Positions 11,199 through 23,789 of a DNA stretch of 64,000 nt are shown piece by piece; within the stretch, counting starts at the first letter, position 1, and every line of letters starts with the position of its first letter. Origin of the DNA: Canna indica (Eukaryota > Streptophyta > Magnoliopsida > Zingiberales > Cannaceae); NCBI GenBank assembly GCA_034359265.1, contig CP136895.1:40690001-40754000 (forward strand), written 5' to 3'. The position numbers were made by a program, and so were the translations under genes. The notes beneath the pieces were generated by a model, which had not been told where the DNA came from, searched no databases, and saw only the letters and a program-made list of their open reading frames with translations.

Positions 11199-14100
11199 TG
11201 ATGACAAACAACCTTAAGAAAGTATTTACAATAAAGCATTAAGGAAGTCGATCGTGCGATTTCTCCCCCTATCAACATGCATATCTATGAAAATTAACTC
11301 CCCCTATCTACATGCATGATTTTCCTATATTTTTTTCCCTTTTACCTATATTTTTCTCCTCCTTTTGACATCACTCAAAAAGGGCAAGAAAAGTCAAGCA
11401 AAAGTCAAAGTTGAAACTCTAAAAGAATTTTCAAAACGGCGAAAGTCTCAACTCAAGAAATGAAAACCAAACATTGACTAAGAGACTAAGTCATACATGA
11501 TATCGTGAAATGATAAATGAAATCCAAAACCAAAAATCATGTAGTAACTTAAGTATCAATATTTTCAAGTATCGGTCAAAGAGTCATAAATAACTTTAGA
11601 AATGATTTTTCTCATCAAGTGAGTAGAACGGTAGCACACGTGAATTCAAAATGTCATACTTCAAGTCTCATTTGAAAATCTAGTGAAAATTCAAATTATC
11701 GGGAAAAAAAGAGCAATTTGAGAAAAGTGATACTTTAGCGGCATTTTCATAAATGAGTTAGATTTTTATGTCATTTCAGAAATCATTCAAACTTTCAAAA
11801 TACCAAGATATAGTCATGTAAAGCATGTATATCAAGTTTGAAATGAAGATAATGTCATTTGATCAAAATATGAACTTAACACGATTTCATTAAAAATAGG
11901 TATGAAAATATGAAAAATTCTAAGTGTCAAATTTCTATATCTACTCATGTTTTCTCTAACTTAGGTACATAGACATCTAACATAAGTGAATCTAAGTGTG
12001 TCAATCAAGTTCGGACTTAAAATGAAATTTCAAAGTCACTTTGTTGACTTAGGTCAAATGGATACTTCAAGTATACATAAATCAAACTCTTAAATCCCTA
12101 TCAAATCATATTCTTGATGAAAATTTTTGAAACTTTAACCAGATAAACTAGATTTTGCAAGGAATTTACAAGTTCAATAATTAGTAAAAAAATCAATTTT
12201 CTAGAAATTTCTAAAATTCCTGAAAGTTCAGTGGTATTTTTGTAATTATCAGGTATTTGTTTCAAAAGTTATTAGTTTTGATTCAAACTTCACAGATGTT
12301 GCTGAATGGTCATTTAAGATGCATGTGTCATGTTTGAATACAAAATGTATTCTCTAAGTCCATTTTTCAACCTATATCGATTTCATCCAAAAACTCATTT
12401 TTCAAGATATCGCTCAAGTTATCAACATCATTTCTAGAAATGATTTTTCTCAAACAATAGCGAGAATGATATTAGAAATGAAACCAAAATAGTATACACA
12501 AAGTTTCATTTGATGTTTTCAATGAAAGATCAAAGTATCGGAAAGATTGATATTTCAAAAGGATGCTATTTTGCATTTCTAAAATCCAACTTCAAAATTC
12601 CACTATAAATCAAATTCTTGATGAAACTTTCTAAAATTTTTGCTGAAGAAACTATATTTTTCAATGAAGATGCAGTTTCAAGAATTAGTTAAAAATGATT
12701 TTTCTACATTTTTCTAGAAATAATTGAAAATGCTAAAATTTCAATGGCATTTTCATAATTTTCAATTATTTTTCAAAACGTGTTCAATTTTTATTCAAAC
12801 TTCTATGACACCACATAAGGGTCATGTAGAGTGTGTAAGCCAAATTTGAGATGAAAATAATGTCTTTAGACCAAGTTATCAACCTAGCATGGTTTCATCC
12901 TAAAACAATCAAGTTATCATGAAACTTTGCTAAGGTCAATATTATTATTTACTCGTGATTTTTCAAACTTAAACTTATGGACACCTAACATTGGTAAATC
13001 TAAACATGTTCCTCAAATATGGATTGAAAATGAGACCACTAAGTCAATTTGTTGAGTTGAGTCAACTTGATTCAAAAGAGGTTATTATGAAATGACCTCT
13101 ATGTCATTTTATCCATATCCATATGAATTTTTCATTTCAAAAGTACTGAAACATGACATACCTATTCCTAAACATGTTTATGAAGTTTAAACTTAAAATG
13201 AAGTGTCCAAGTCGATTTGTTGACTTGGGTCAAACATTTTCAAGTTTATAAGTCCTCTAAAGTGGTCCAGATATCACTTTGTTCATCTACCCATGATTTT
13301 TTAATTTTAAATGCATGGCAATGAATCATTAACACATTTAAGCATGTTCATCAACTTTTAACTTAAAATGTAGTCTCTAATGAAGGATTTTAACTTAGTC
13401 CGATTTCATTCAATATCAACATCATGAAATGGCCTAAGTTATCAAAAAAGTTTCTACTCATGAAACTTCAAATATTTATCATGCATAATCAATCATGAGC
13501 ATAGAGAAATCATTCAAGCATAGTTATTGAGGTAATTAAACTATATTTTAATAAAAGTCAAGATCATACCTCATTTGAGATAAATTTTGCCAAACTTGTC
13601 AACTCTCATTCCAATTTCATTTTATTAGCCTTTCGTCAATTTTTTTGATAACTTGCAAACAACAACCATTAGTAGCTTAATGGAAATATGTGACTACTAG
13701 CAAGTTGGTGTACTAAATAGCAAGGGCTAAGTGCAAGGTTTCATTCAAAAGTCTCAACCAAGCCATATAGTAAGGATTCATTTTAAAAGGAAGTATCATG
13801 ATACCAAAATAAATCAAGAGATCTCAAAATATGAAAATTTTGAAAAGTAAGATCTCCAACCCTTCCTATTGGTTAAAAACCGAAAAGCCACAATGAGCCT
13901 ACGATTTAGAACCGCAAGGTCCATTAGGCCCATTATAGGCCACATAGGTCTCCGAAGAGATCGGAAATTAAAAATCAAAAATATTTTTGAAAGCATATCA
14001 TGAGCGAAAAAAACAATCAAATTAAGCAAGTATCATGAACTCTAACTATTAATGGATCAATTGAAGTTGAGAGATGATACCAAAACTTTTAGATGCCAAC

Positions 14101-14214
14101 TTTCATTACCATAGGCATCTTGATGATAATTTGAAGTTACAATCAAGTGAGAATCAATTAAAACTTTGGTGAATTTCAATACTTCATCAATCTTTCACCC
14201 TTGTGTGGTAGCCC
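11199..14214 (-). mobile_element. 3-kb non-coding 3' region of M1
   Basis: This lies between the end of gag and the polypurine tract, where an autonomous Copia element would carry protease, integrase, reverse transcriptase and RNase H. None of these is readable in any frame. The sequence is collinear with 30358-33190 in M2 and with 1-2294. It contains the ~170-bp degenerate repeats and repeated TTGACTTAGGTCAA-like palindromes. A block just after gag (13815-13975), with CCTACGATTTAGAACCGCAA, is shared with M2 (32836-32950) and M3 (47592-47702). Confidence 0.75.
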
Positions 14215-15241
14215 CCCCTACAAAAAAGATGAGACTTTTGGTAGCCAAATTGCTTTGGGTCCTTGGGGATGAGATGGCCTAGAAATCCAAAGTATCCTAG
14301 CTACACTTGGATTTCTCTTAAATGCACAATCATATATAGCATGACCAAAAATACCACAACAAAAGCAATATCCATTAAATTTGTTCTTTTATTCTTAGTA
14401 TGGTCATGAGGTTTAAAGCTAGAATGCCTAACATGTGTATGAGTATAAGCATTCTTAGGTGCAACATTTTTATTTCTAAAACTCTTAGGAGAGGAAACAT
14501 TAGTATTAGTTCATTTACTCGCCTACTCAAGAATAAAACCTCATTTTTTAAATCATTCATGGACTTATGCAATGCATGTGAATGAGATTTCAACATGTTA
14601 TTTTCATCAGTGATTTTCACATTTTCCAATCTCAAAGTTTAATTTTAAATTCTTAATTAGCAATTCATCATTCTCAATTTCTAAATTTTCATTGCTACTT
14701 TTCAAATCCTTGATATCAAGCTTCAAATTCTTAATTTCAAGACTTAAGTTATCATGGCAAGGATTAATAGAACTAGTTTTCAAAATGTCAAATTCCTTTT
14801 CAAGTGAATCATATGATGAAAGCAATGAGGCATTTTCATTCTCTAATTTAACATTTTTCTTTCGAAGTTCTTTAAGGGATTTTCTAACAACCCTAAATTC
14901 ATCATACAACATATCAAGCTCATTCTCAAGTTCATCTTGTGTATAGACTTTGTCAAATATAATAATGGTAGGCATTACCTCATCATTTAAGGCCATAAGG
15001 CAAAGATTTATCTTCTCATTTTCAGAATCTTCCTCACTCGATGAAGGTTCACTTTTATCCCAAATTGTCATATAAGTCTTCTTCTTTTTCTTTGATTTCT
15101 TTTTCATCAAGGGACAATTTTTCTTCTTGTGTCCCTTCTCTTGGCAAAGGAAGCACCTAAGTTTTCATTTCCAATTCTTGCTTGTGCTCCTTTCGCTAGA
15201 AATGCTATGGGCATCAAAAGAGACATTAGTAGTGGGTGGAT

Positions 15242-17978
15242 CACTACAAGATATTGTTTCTTTAGTGGCAATTAATTAGTAGTAATAAAATAATTACTGT
15301 TATATAACTTAGAGATAACAAATACGTTACCATCATTTAGCAACTATTGTTAAAAAATTCTACAAAAAATATTATGAAGTTAATGATAATTTTTAATATA
15401 AATCCAAAACTACCTCTAATTATTACAATTTTCCTTTTACTCTAGTGAAGGTCATTATTAGGGTTGTTCATTCAATCGGGTCGATCTAATGAACTCGATT
15501 ACTTGACCCGACCCAATTAGTTTGGGTTGGTTTGGGTCAGGTAATCGGGTCAGTTGGGTAGAATCTAACCAAACTCAATTTTAATTATTACACTTTATTT
15601 CTGTTTAGAATTTGGTCCCTATCGTCAAATAAGATTTAAACGGTGCTGACGTGGATAATATGTGCTGGTTGGACAATGCTGACGTGGAGCCTGCAGGGAC
15701 CAACTTTGTAAACTATAGGGACTAAAATCAAAATTTTATAAATTGTGGGGAATAAAATCAAAATTTTGTAAATTATAGGGGCTAAAACCAAATTTTAATT
15801 AATTATTTTTTCTAATAAATATAAAAAAATTACATGATTTTGTTTTAATTTATTTATAAATAACTATAATATTTAAAAATATTAAAATTGAGCAAACTTT
15901 TTACCGATTAAGTGATTTATTTTGAATTTTATTTTGAAAAGAGCGATGTCATGTTTATATATTTAGTAAGCGTGAGCATGGACCGGGACGTCCCGGCCAT
16001 CCCAGTCCGGCCCGACCCAAAAAGTCGGGACAAATCTCATCCCGGTTCAAAATCGGGACGGGACCGGGACAAATATGTCTGTCCCGATAAAAAACCGGGA
16101 CAGGACCGGGACGATACAAAATAAAATCGGGATTATCGCGTCCCAGCCTGGTTTATAATATAAGTAATATTAAATATATAATATTATTTTTTTAAAAAAA
16201 TATTAATTATTTTAACGGGATTTGGTATGTCCCGGTCCCGTCCCGATTTTGAGTCGGGAATCAAATATGCGTCCCGGTTCCGATCCCAAATACGAAGCAT
16301 CCCGATTTTGTCTTGCTCCGAAAAATTCGAGATCGGATCGGGACCGGACCAGGATGTCCCGAATTTATTAATATTGGTTTTTTATAAAATAAAAATAATA
16401 TCTCCGTTAAAATAATTAATATTTTTTTAAAAAATAATATTATATATTTAATATTACTTATGTTATAAACTCGGCTGGGACAGGACAATCCCAATTTTTT
16501 CTGTATCGTCCCGGTCCCATCCAAATTTTTAATCAGGACAGACATATTTGTCCCGGTCCCGTCCCGATTTTGAACCGAGACAGGATTTGTCCCGACTTTT
16601 TGGGTCGGGTCGACCGGGACGTCCCGACCCGTGCTCACCCCTACTAAATATATAAATATGTCATCGCTCTTTTCAAAATAAAATCCAAAATAAATCACCT
16701 TAATTGGTAAAAAGTTTGTTCAATTTTAATATTTTTAAATATTATAGTTATTTATAAATAAATTAAAAAAATATCATGTAATTTTTTATATTTATTATGA
16801 AAAATAATTAATTAAATTTTACTTTTAATCCCTATAGTTTACAAAAATTTTGTTTTAGTCCCCATAGTTTATAAAATTTTGGTTTTAGTCCTTATAATTT
16901 ACAAAGTTTGTCCCTGCAGGCTCCACATCAGCATTGTCCAGTCAGCACATATTATCCACGTCAGCACCGTTTAAACCTTATTTGAGGATAGGGACCAAAT
17001 CCTAAATGAAAGTAAAGTGTGGGGACTAAAACCAAAATTTTGAAACTATAGGGACTAAAACCAAAATTGGAGGAAACTATGGGGACCAAAATTATGATTT
17101 TGCCTAAAAATTATTTTTCTGCTTTTATGAATGTGAGGAGTCAGGAATGTATGTGCCTTAAGTGATTAGCATGTAGTCAGGAATTTATTTTTCTTCACCA
17201 TGTATGTGTCTTTATATCTTAGGTCAAGTCATTATTTTCTTTCACTAATTCATTTACAGTTTGTAGGTCTTCAAAACTTGGTCCAACGGAAAGAGCAGTT
17301 ATATAGATAAGGACATGTTCCATCTACTATTATGGTTTGAAGACTATACAATAATTGTTTGATGAGCAGCTATACGGGGTCTAACGGAATGAACTTTTAT
17401 ACAATGGCAAAAAATGTATTTGGAAATTTTTGAGATGTATCTAGAGATTTTTTTTTTCATTTTTAGGTGAAGGATGCTTTAATCATTTTGCTGGTATATT
17501 CAAACAATAAGATATGAAAGACTATAATGGGTGAGGATGGGGTTAAACTCTAAATTTAGTTTCTTTCGGTTTCTTAATTGTAATTCATGTGATAGTTGAA
17601 GTTCAAGTATTTCACAATATAATTATTTCAATTTTTGTTTGATTAATCTCATGATTTTTAGTTTTGTTGTAATATACATTGCTATACTATGATTACCCAT
17701 TTAATGGTAATTATAAAAGCCACCAAAGAAGATTAGTTGAATAAGACGTTGTAAGATTTAGTAACGATTGTAATTGCTACAAAAATAGCCATTAAATATA
17801 AATATATTTAGTGGTGATTATTTTTATCTTTACAGCAATTGTATAAATTGCTTCTAAAACCTTTAACGACAATGGATCTAATGGAAATTCATTAATTGAT
17901 GGTAAAGGTTTTTACAGTATATATAATTGCTAGCAAACATCATAACAATCACCGCTAAAAGACAATATTGTAGTAGTG
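15242..17978 (+). mobile_element. Non-autonomous CACTA transposon (2737 bp) with GAT target duplication
   Basis: It begins CACTACAAGATATTG and ends CAATATTGTAGTAGTG, an inverted match apart from a few bases. GAT is duplicated at 15239-15241 and 17979-17981, the 3-bp size expected for CACTA. Removing it restores continuity of the M1 gag. It encodes no recognisable transposase. Its middle is a Mutator-like inverted repeat (see 15592-17015). Subterminal words such as TAGTAACGAT/GCTACAAAAATAGCC recur near the right end. Orientation is arbitrary. Confidence 0.9.
15592..17015. repeat. 1.4-kb inverted repeat (palindrome), arms ~0.62 kb
   Basis: The left arm (about 15592-16217) and right arm (about 16402-17015) are inverted copies around a 185-bp loop. 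The arms carry 'gggactaaaaccaaaatt' type words and a CTGACGTGG-containing block, which resemble long Mutator-like terminal repeats. The inner part is rich in GGGACGTCCCGG and CGGGAC words typical of a palindromic MITE. The open frames at 15912-16124 and 16261-16698 are the two arms read in opposite directions and are not genes. A transcript through it would fold into a very long hairpin. Confidence 0.85.
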
Positions 17979-18392
17979 GATGACCATTGTCATCACCATC
18001 TTCAATATAGCTAGTAATCTCTTTGGTCTTAGCTTAATTATATAATACATTCAAGGTAGCCCATATATCAAATGCGGATGAACAATGCATAACTTTTCAA
18101 GTATATCATTTGAGAATGAGAAATATAGAAACTATATTATTTTAGCATTCAATTCAAATCATCTAAATTGCTCTAGAGTCTAAGCATTAATATCAATGGT
18201 GGGTTTAACATATTCATTTTTTAGCATACACCATAGATCTATACTTTGTGTTTTGAGGAAAGCATATATTCTACTCTTCCAAACACCAAAGTTGGACTTA
18301 TCAAACCTAGGTGGTGCAGACATAACCAACTCTAGTGTCATTCTCAAATCGAGACTAGAGGTACTAGAGATAGTGAAATATCAAACTACGAA

Positions 18393-18406
18393 CCGCTCTC
18401 ATACCA
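18393..18406 (-). promoter_or_regulatory. Primer-binding site of M1
   Basis: The minus strand reads TGGTATGAGAGCGG two bases after the 5' LTR end. This is the initiator Met-tRNA type with one mismatch in the 12-base core. Confidence 0.8.
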
Positions 18407-18408
18407 AA

Positions 18409-18443
18409 TGTAAGTGTAATAGCCTACACTAGACGGGGGTGAA
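18409..18443 (-). mobile_element. 5' LTR of M1, first part (interrupted)
   Basis: The last 35 bases of the M1 5' LTR. The rest of the preserved LTR continues after the plus-strand element, at 21900-22149. The five bases GTGAA at its edge are duplicated at 21895-21899. Confidence 0.85.
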
Positions 18444-21400
18444 TGTTGGCCTAAGATTTTCAACCGTGGTCTTAATCTCGATTTTGATCGTAACAAATAT
18501 GAAACTAATGATTTCATGGAGAGTTATTTTCAGGTTCCAAGTCGATTAGCGCTCGACGTCTCCGATCGGAAAAATCGGCAAGGACGCTCGTCGACTCTCA
18601 AGATTCTTCGGGAAGTTAGAGTTTAGGATTAGGGTGTCTAGATAAATTGTAAATCCACATGATGTTGTGAAGAACCCAAAATACCAAACCCGAACCCGAA
18701 AACATGAAAAACTTAAAAATTAAAAAACGATCCTGAAATTCACTAAGCCTAGGGAGCTTCTTGGAGGGCTATATGACCTAGATATTTTCTTGGCACCAAA
18801 AGTGCCGGTAATTGTTCCTTAGGTAAAAACTAGATAACGAGATACTTTTAAGAATTTTTTGGGAAAGAAAATAAAAATTGTGGAATTTCTCAAGAAATGA
18901 GATATGATTTTCATTTTGGCAAAATTCTTGCATAACACCTTAATTTTCTTGATTAAATCATTTCTCTATGCTCATGAATGACTTTGCATGATAATTGATT
19001 GAAATCTCATGAGTAGATAAAATTTTGATACTTAGGCTATTTCATGTCATCTAGTTTGAATGAAATGTGTCCTATGTAGAATTTCATCTTAGAGACTTCA
19101 TTTTAAATTGAAACTTGATAAACATGTTTGAGTTCACTCATGATTTACTTCCATGTGATTAAAATTGAAAAATCACGTGAAAATAGATAAATTGATAACA
19201 AGTTCACTTTAGGAGATCTTAAGTTGAGTAAAGTTGACCTAAGTCAACAAATTAACTTAGAAATTTCATTTTAGGTATAAACTTCACAAACATGTTTAGA
19301 TTTACTCATGTTAGGTGTCCATGCATTTAAATTTGAAAAACCATGAGTAAAGGTTAAAATTTGATACTTAGCAATTTCATAATATCATGCTTGTTTTTGA
19401 ATGAAATCGTGCTAAGGTAAAATTTTGACCAAATGATATTATTTCCATTTCAAACGTGATAAACATGCTTTAAATGATAATATCTTGATATCTGGAAAGT
19501 TTAAATGAAAACTGAAAACTTTTTAAAATAGCTAACATTTACGAAAATGCCACTAGATTTCAATTATTTTTAGAAAAAAAAAAAATTGGATGATTCGTGA
19601 AATTGCATGTTCTCTGAAAAATCTAGCTTATTCAATAAACATTTCAAAAAATTTCAGTTAGAATATGATTTGAAATGGATTTTTGAAATTTGATTTCAAA
19701 ACTTTAAATTATCCTTCTTCCCAAACGTTCATTTTTCCGATACTTTGATTTTTGGTCCAACCTTCGAATGAGATTTCAACTATGCTATTTTGAGTTCATT
19801 TTTGGTACCGTTCTAATAATTTAGAGTGAAAAGTCATTTCTAAAATAATTTTTTGACTCCTTGACCGATACTTGGAAATATAGATACTTGAGTTAGTACA
19901 TGATTCCTAGTTTTGAATTTTGACTATCATTCTAAGAGATCATGTATTACTAGTCTCTCATTCGATATGATGTTTTCTTCCCTTGAGTTGGTTGACTTCG
20001 TTTTCATGAAAACTAGTTTTCAAGTCCCAACTTTGACCATAGCTTGACTTTACTCGTCCTTTTTTATTATGTCGAAAGGGGGAGAAAAATATAGGTAAAA
20101 ATGAAAGAAAATATAGGAAAATCATGCATATAGATAGGGGGAGTTTATTTTCATAGATATGCATGTTGATAGGGGGAGAAATCCCATATTTGATATCCTT
20201 TGTGCTTAAATGATATATTTTCTTAAGGATATTTGTCATCATCGAAAAGGGAGAGATTGTTGGCCTAAGGTTTTCAACTTTGGTCTTAATCACGGTTTTG
20301 ATGATAACAAACATGGAACTAATGATTTCATGAAGAGTTATTTTTAGGTTCCAAGTCGGTTAGCGCTCGACGTCCCCGATTGGAAAAATCAAAGAAATCG
20401 GCAAGGACGCTTGTCGACGCTCGGGATTTTTCGGGAAGTTAGAGTACGTTTGGTTGTAGGGTGTCTAGATAAGTTATAAATTCTCATGATGATGCAAAGA
20501 ACCCAAAATACCAAACCCGAACTTTAAAACATGAAAAATCAGAAAATTAGAAAATAGTCCTGAAATTCACTAAGCCTAGGGAGCTCCTTGGAGGGCTATA
20601 TGACCTAGACATTTTCTTAGCACCAGAAGTGTCGGTAATTGTTCCTTAGGTAAAAACTAGATAAAGAGATATTTTTAAGGGTTTTTTGGAAGCCTTTAGC
20701 CTACCCATATTTGACCCGAAAGATTATAAAATTACTAGTTTTCGGAAATTTGTACTAGACCCCAAAAGTTAGATAGATTTTGATTCTTAAGGATTTTGAT
20801 TCTTAAGGATTTTGATTTTTAGATATTTTTATTGAATCCATATGGGGGGTAATACTTATATAACATTTATGTTTTAAAGCTATTAACTTAAGATTAAGAA
20901 ATGTTATATAAGTAGACTTAGCGAACACGAAACTCAGAAACGAACAAACGAGCAAAAAATCAGCCTTGCAAAATTTGATCGATCGACTGGTCGACCGACC
21001 AATGCCCGAAATGGGCAGAATGCCTTCGGTCGCTCGATCGACGATCGAACCGCAAGTGATCAAGCATCGCCAACGGGTAGAAAAATGTCTGTTGACGAGC
21101 CTTGGTGTTTGGTAGGTTATAAATACTCATCCCAAACTCATTCCTAGCCAATGATTGATGCTTCCAAGCCTCAAAGAGTGATCCTAAGCATCTCTACAAG
21201 CCTTCATTGAGCCATCCTTGAAACGAACCCTAGTTTTGATCTCCATCCTTGATTTAGCCTTCAAGCTTCACCGATTCATCATCTTGAGGCATCAAGAGGA
21301 CTAGGGAGTCTCATTTGGAGCTAAGGATTTGTTGTTTGATTTATTGCTCCATTAGTTATTGTACTTTGGTGTTTATTTCATTGTACTTTAACTTGTGTAA

Positions 21401-21894
21401 ACCTAGGTTGCTAGGTTTGATTGAATTGGTGGTTGCCTTGGTGTTAAGGCTTAAATCCACCATTGCAAACTTAGTTTACTAGGATTAGTTGAGTTGTCCC
21501 TTAGGTTGAGGTGGGAGAGTGCTCTCAGTAAGAAGGCGGGATACTTCTGGGTGTGGAAGTGTCTTCGGTTTATTTGAGAGCGGAGACTTTCTGGTGTAAA
21601 GTCCTCATTGCAAGGAAACTAATTAATCTAGTAAAACTAGTTTCAAAATCCTAAGTGGGGTGCTTAGGTAGTGGAGTAGGCATTGGGGGCAAAACCACTA
21701 TAAATCAATGTGTTAGCATTATTTCCTTTGCGTATCAAATTACTAATTGTTTATCTTGCTTCCGCTTGCTACATAACTTGTGAATTGCCTAAGTAGTTTA
21801 AGAAATATTTAAAACCAAAATTAGGCGAAAAGATTAATAAACACACTATTCACCCCCCCCCCCCCCCCTCTCTAGTGTGGCCATTTCACCAATA
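18444..21894 (+). mobile_element. Deleted plus-strand SIRE-like element E3, inserted in the M1 LTR (TSD GTGAA)
   Basis: E3 runs from TGTTGGCCTAAG (18444) to CATTTCACCAATA (21894), with GTGAA on both sides. Its first ~415 bp match the start of the LTR and are then fused near 18857 to the 3' non-coding region. The rest of the 5' LTR, primer site, gag and everything up to that point is missing. The non-coding part (18860-20257) is followed by a polypurine tract and a full 3' LTR. The same fusion point occurs in the fragment at 49421. Confidence 0.9.
20258..21894 (+). mobile_element. 3' LTR of E3 (1637 bp)
   Basis: It starts TGTTGGCCTAAGG after the purine run GGGAGAGAT. It keeps the TATA-containing inverted repeat (about 20855-20912), a short GTCGACC/CGATCGA cluster (20978-21050) and the TATA box at 21118-21125. 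Near its 3' end is a C18-type homopolymer (about 21852-21869). The terminal ACCAATA replaces ACCCAACA, so the last bases have mutated. Confidence 0.9.
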
Positions 21895-21899
21895 GTGAA

Positions 21900-22149
21900 T
21901 AGTGTGTTTACTAAACTTTAGCCTAAATTCGATTTTAATCCTTATCTTGATTACTTAGGCAAATGCTCAATTTAACTAGATGAATGCAGAAGCGAGTAAA
22001 TAACACAAGTAAAAAAAATAGAATATAAGTAATGCAAACAAGATAGATTTAAAGTGTTTCGGCCCCAATGCCTACTCTACTACCGTGGCTCAGCACCAAG
22101 GATTTCACAACCACTTGTATTAACTTTTCTTTCCTTCTATTGAGGGTCT
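21900..22149 (-). mobile_element. 5' LTR of M1, second part (truncated by the next element)
   Basis: It resumes the M1 LTR (TAGTGTGTTTACTAAAC...) after the E3 duplication and matches 9969-10215 of the M1 3' LTR. It breaks at GGTCT (22145-22149), where another SIRE-like LTR begins. The outer part of this LTR is not found in the window. Confidence 0.8.
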
Positions 22150-23476
22150 TGTTGGTGAAATGGTCACACTAGAGGGGGGGTGAATAGTGTGTTAACTAAA
22201 TCTTGTCGCCTAAGTTCGGTTTATCGATTTTAATGGTTTTCTTATTACTTAGGCAATTCACAATCAGATGATTGAATACGGAAGTGATAAATAAATCAGT
22301 TAAGCAAGAGCCAGTAAAACAATGCTAACACATAGGAATTTATAATGGTTCGACCAACTGCCTACTCCACTACCTAAGACTCGTGCTTAGGATTTCACAA
22401 ACAAATGCACTAAATTAAGAGTGGCTTACAATCGAGGACTTCATACCGAAAAGACCCTACACTCCCTTCGAAGGCACTTCCACACCCGGAGGCATCCACC
22501 TTCACACCGAGTGAACTTTCCCACCTCAATTCCTAATAACAACTCCTTATCTAGTCTTACACAAGTGGTTTTACACCTTACACAGCAAGGTTACCACATA
22601 TTCACTAGACCTTACACAATGTCTATTACGCAATCAGATTAATACAAAGAAAAGCAAACTAAAAACACTTTAATCACAAGAAGAGAGAAAAGAGGACTTA
22701 TCACAATTGAATCACCTATTCTTGTTGCGCCAAGCAAACTTGAAGGACTCTCAAATGATGAACACTTGAGATTGAGGGATCAAGGCTAGATTTTGAGTAT
22801 TTGATCAAGAGAGAGCTTAGAAGATGCTTAGGATCACTCTTTGAGGCTTAGAGGCATCAACAATAGCTAGGGGGAGAGTTTGGGGTGAGTATTTATAACC
22901 CTCCAACCAAATGACTCGTCAACTGGCATATTTCTGCCTGTTGCCAACGCTCGGTCACTTGTCGGTCTATCGTCGGTTGACCGACCGAGCGATCGCCGAG
23001 TGATCACGAGCATACTGCCGCTTCCTGGCAATAGTTGGTCGACACACCGATCGACCGAATTGGCTACTGCCAATTTTTTAGCACATTTGGTCGATCGACC
23101 GGTCGACCAAATTGGCTACTGCCAATTTTTTACCACATTTGGTCGATCGACCGGTCAACTGAACCTGGGGTGAGCTTGTATTTTACAGCTTTCTTCTTGC
23201 GCGCATCATTTTCGAGTTTTGTCCTTCAGCGTGCGTCAATTTGAAGAGCTTGCCATGTGTTCTCTGAACTCCCCTTGACGTCTTTGGTGCACACATCAAA
23301 CTTCTATAGGTCGTCGTATGTATCGAGATAAATGTCGCAAACTACAAAATCGGCTTCTAACTTTTGTCGAACCTGCGACCTTCATGCTTCAAGAACATAG
23401 TTAGGTAGACTTGGTTTGTTCTCATTAAAATAATCATGAAGAGAGTAGAGCACAAAGGAGAAACCCTCGGCCAACA
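22150..23476 (-). mobile_element. 3' LTR of a further SIRE-like element E4 (1327 bp)
   Basis: In minus orientation it starts TGTTGGCCGAGGG (23476) and ends CATTTCACCAACA (22150). It has a TATA box (22890-22897) and two to three ~52-bp repeats at about 23035-23165, each containing ATTGGCTACTGCCAATTTTT between GTCGATCGACCGG palindromes. Its U3 start differs from the other copies, so it is a separate subfamily. The rest of the element is lost beyond about 23790. Confidence 0.85.
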
Positions 23477-23789
23477 ATCTCTCCCTTTTTGATGATGACA
23501 AACCATCGATGATAAAAAAATAGAAAATCTATATGTAATGTATTAATCAATTAGTGTGAAGCATGAGTTTATAAATGCATATTTGAGAGCATTATAAGAT
23601 GATGAATATAACACATTATATTTAGTGCTCCCCCTATCAATATATATTTCTTTAACTCTCCCCCTATCATCATGCCATAATTTGAACATATCAACCCCTA
23701 TCATGATTTCTCCCCCTTTTGTCATCAATCAAAAAGGGTACTAGAGAATAAAATAAAACATGAGTCATGCACATTCATGAGGTGAAACC
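23477..23789 (-). mobile_element. Polypurine tract and short internal stub of E4
   Basis: The minus strand carries AAAAAGGGAGAGAT next to the LTR (23477-23490), then four more purine boxes of the AGGGGGAG kind within 250 bp (around 23630, 23660, 23695, 23710). After about 23790 the sequence changes to a LINE. Confidence 0.7.

Larger units (their letters stand above)
14215..18341 (-). pseudogene. gag of M1 (UBN2-type Copia gag), broken by a CACTA insertion
   Basis: The N-terminus starts at 18341 (MTLELVMSAPPRFD) and runs through a UBN2-like domain with in-frame stops, then is cut at 17979. Beyond the CACTA element it resumes at 15241. The first zinc knuckle is CFLCQEKGHKKKNC, intact, just after a stop codon. 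Next comes an acidic and Lys-rich segment and a long Leu/Lys/Glu coiled coil (14607-15000). After a frameshift there is a second knuckle, CFCCGIFGHAIYDC (near 14340), and the ending PQGPKAIWLPK. Gag forms the virus-like particle and packages RNA. Several stops and one frameshift make this copy dead. No pol follows. Confidence 0.8.

Noticed and set aside
15966..16645. hAT MITE at the centre of the palindrome
   Set aside because: TAAGCGTGAGCA/TGCTCACCCCTA ends look hAT-like, but the flanks ATATTTAG and CTAAATAT are inverted, not direct, repeats, so no target duplication can be shown.
15912..16698. Two open frames of similar protein sequence on opposite strands
   Set aside because: They are the two arms of the 1.4-kb palindrome read outward, not a duplicated gene.
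21852..21869. C homopolymer as an assembly artefact or signal
   Set aside because: Other LTR copies have shorter C runs at this place, so it is ordinary slippage near the LTR end; exact length may be unreliable.
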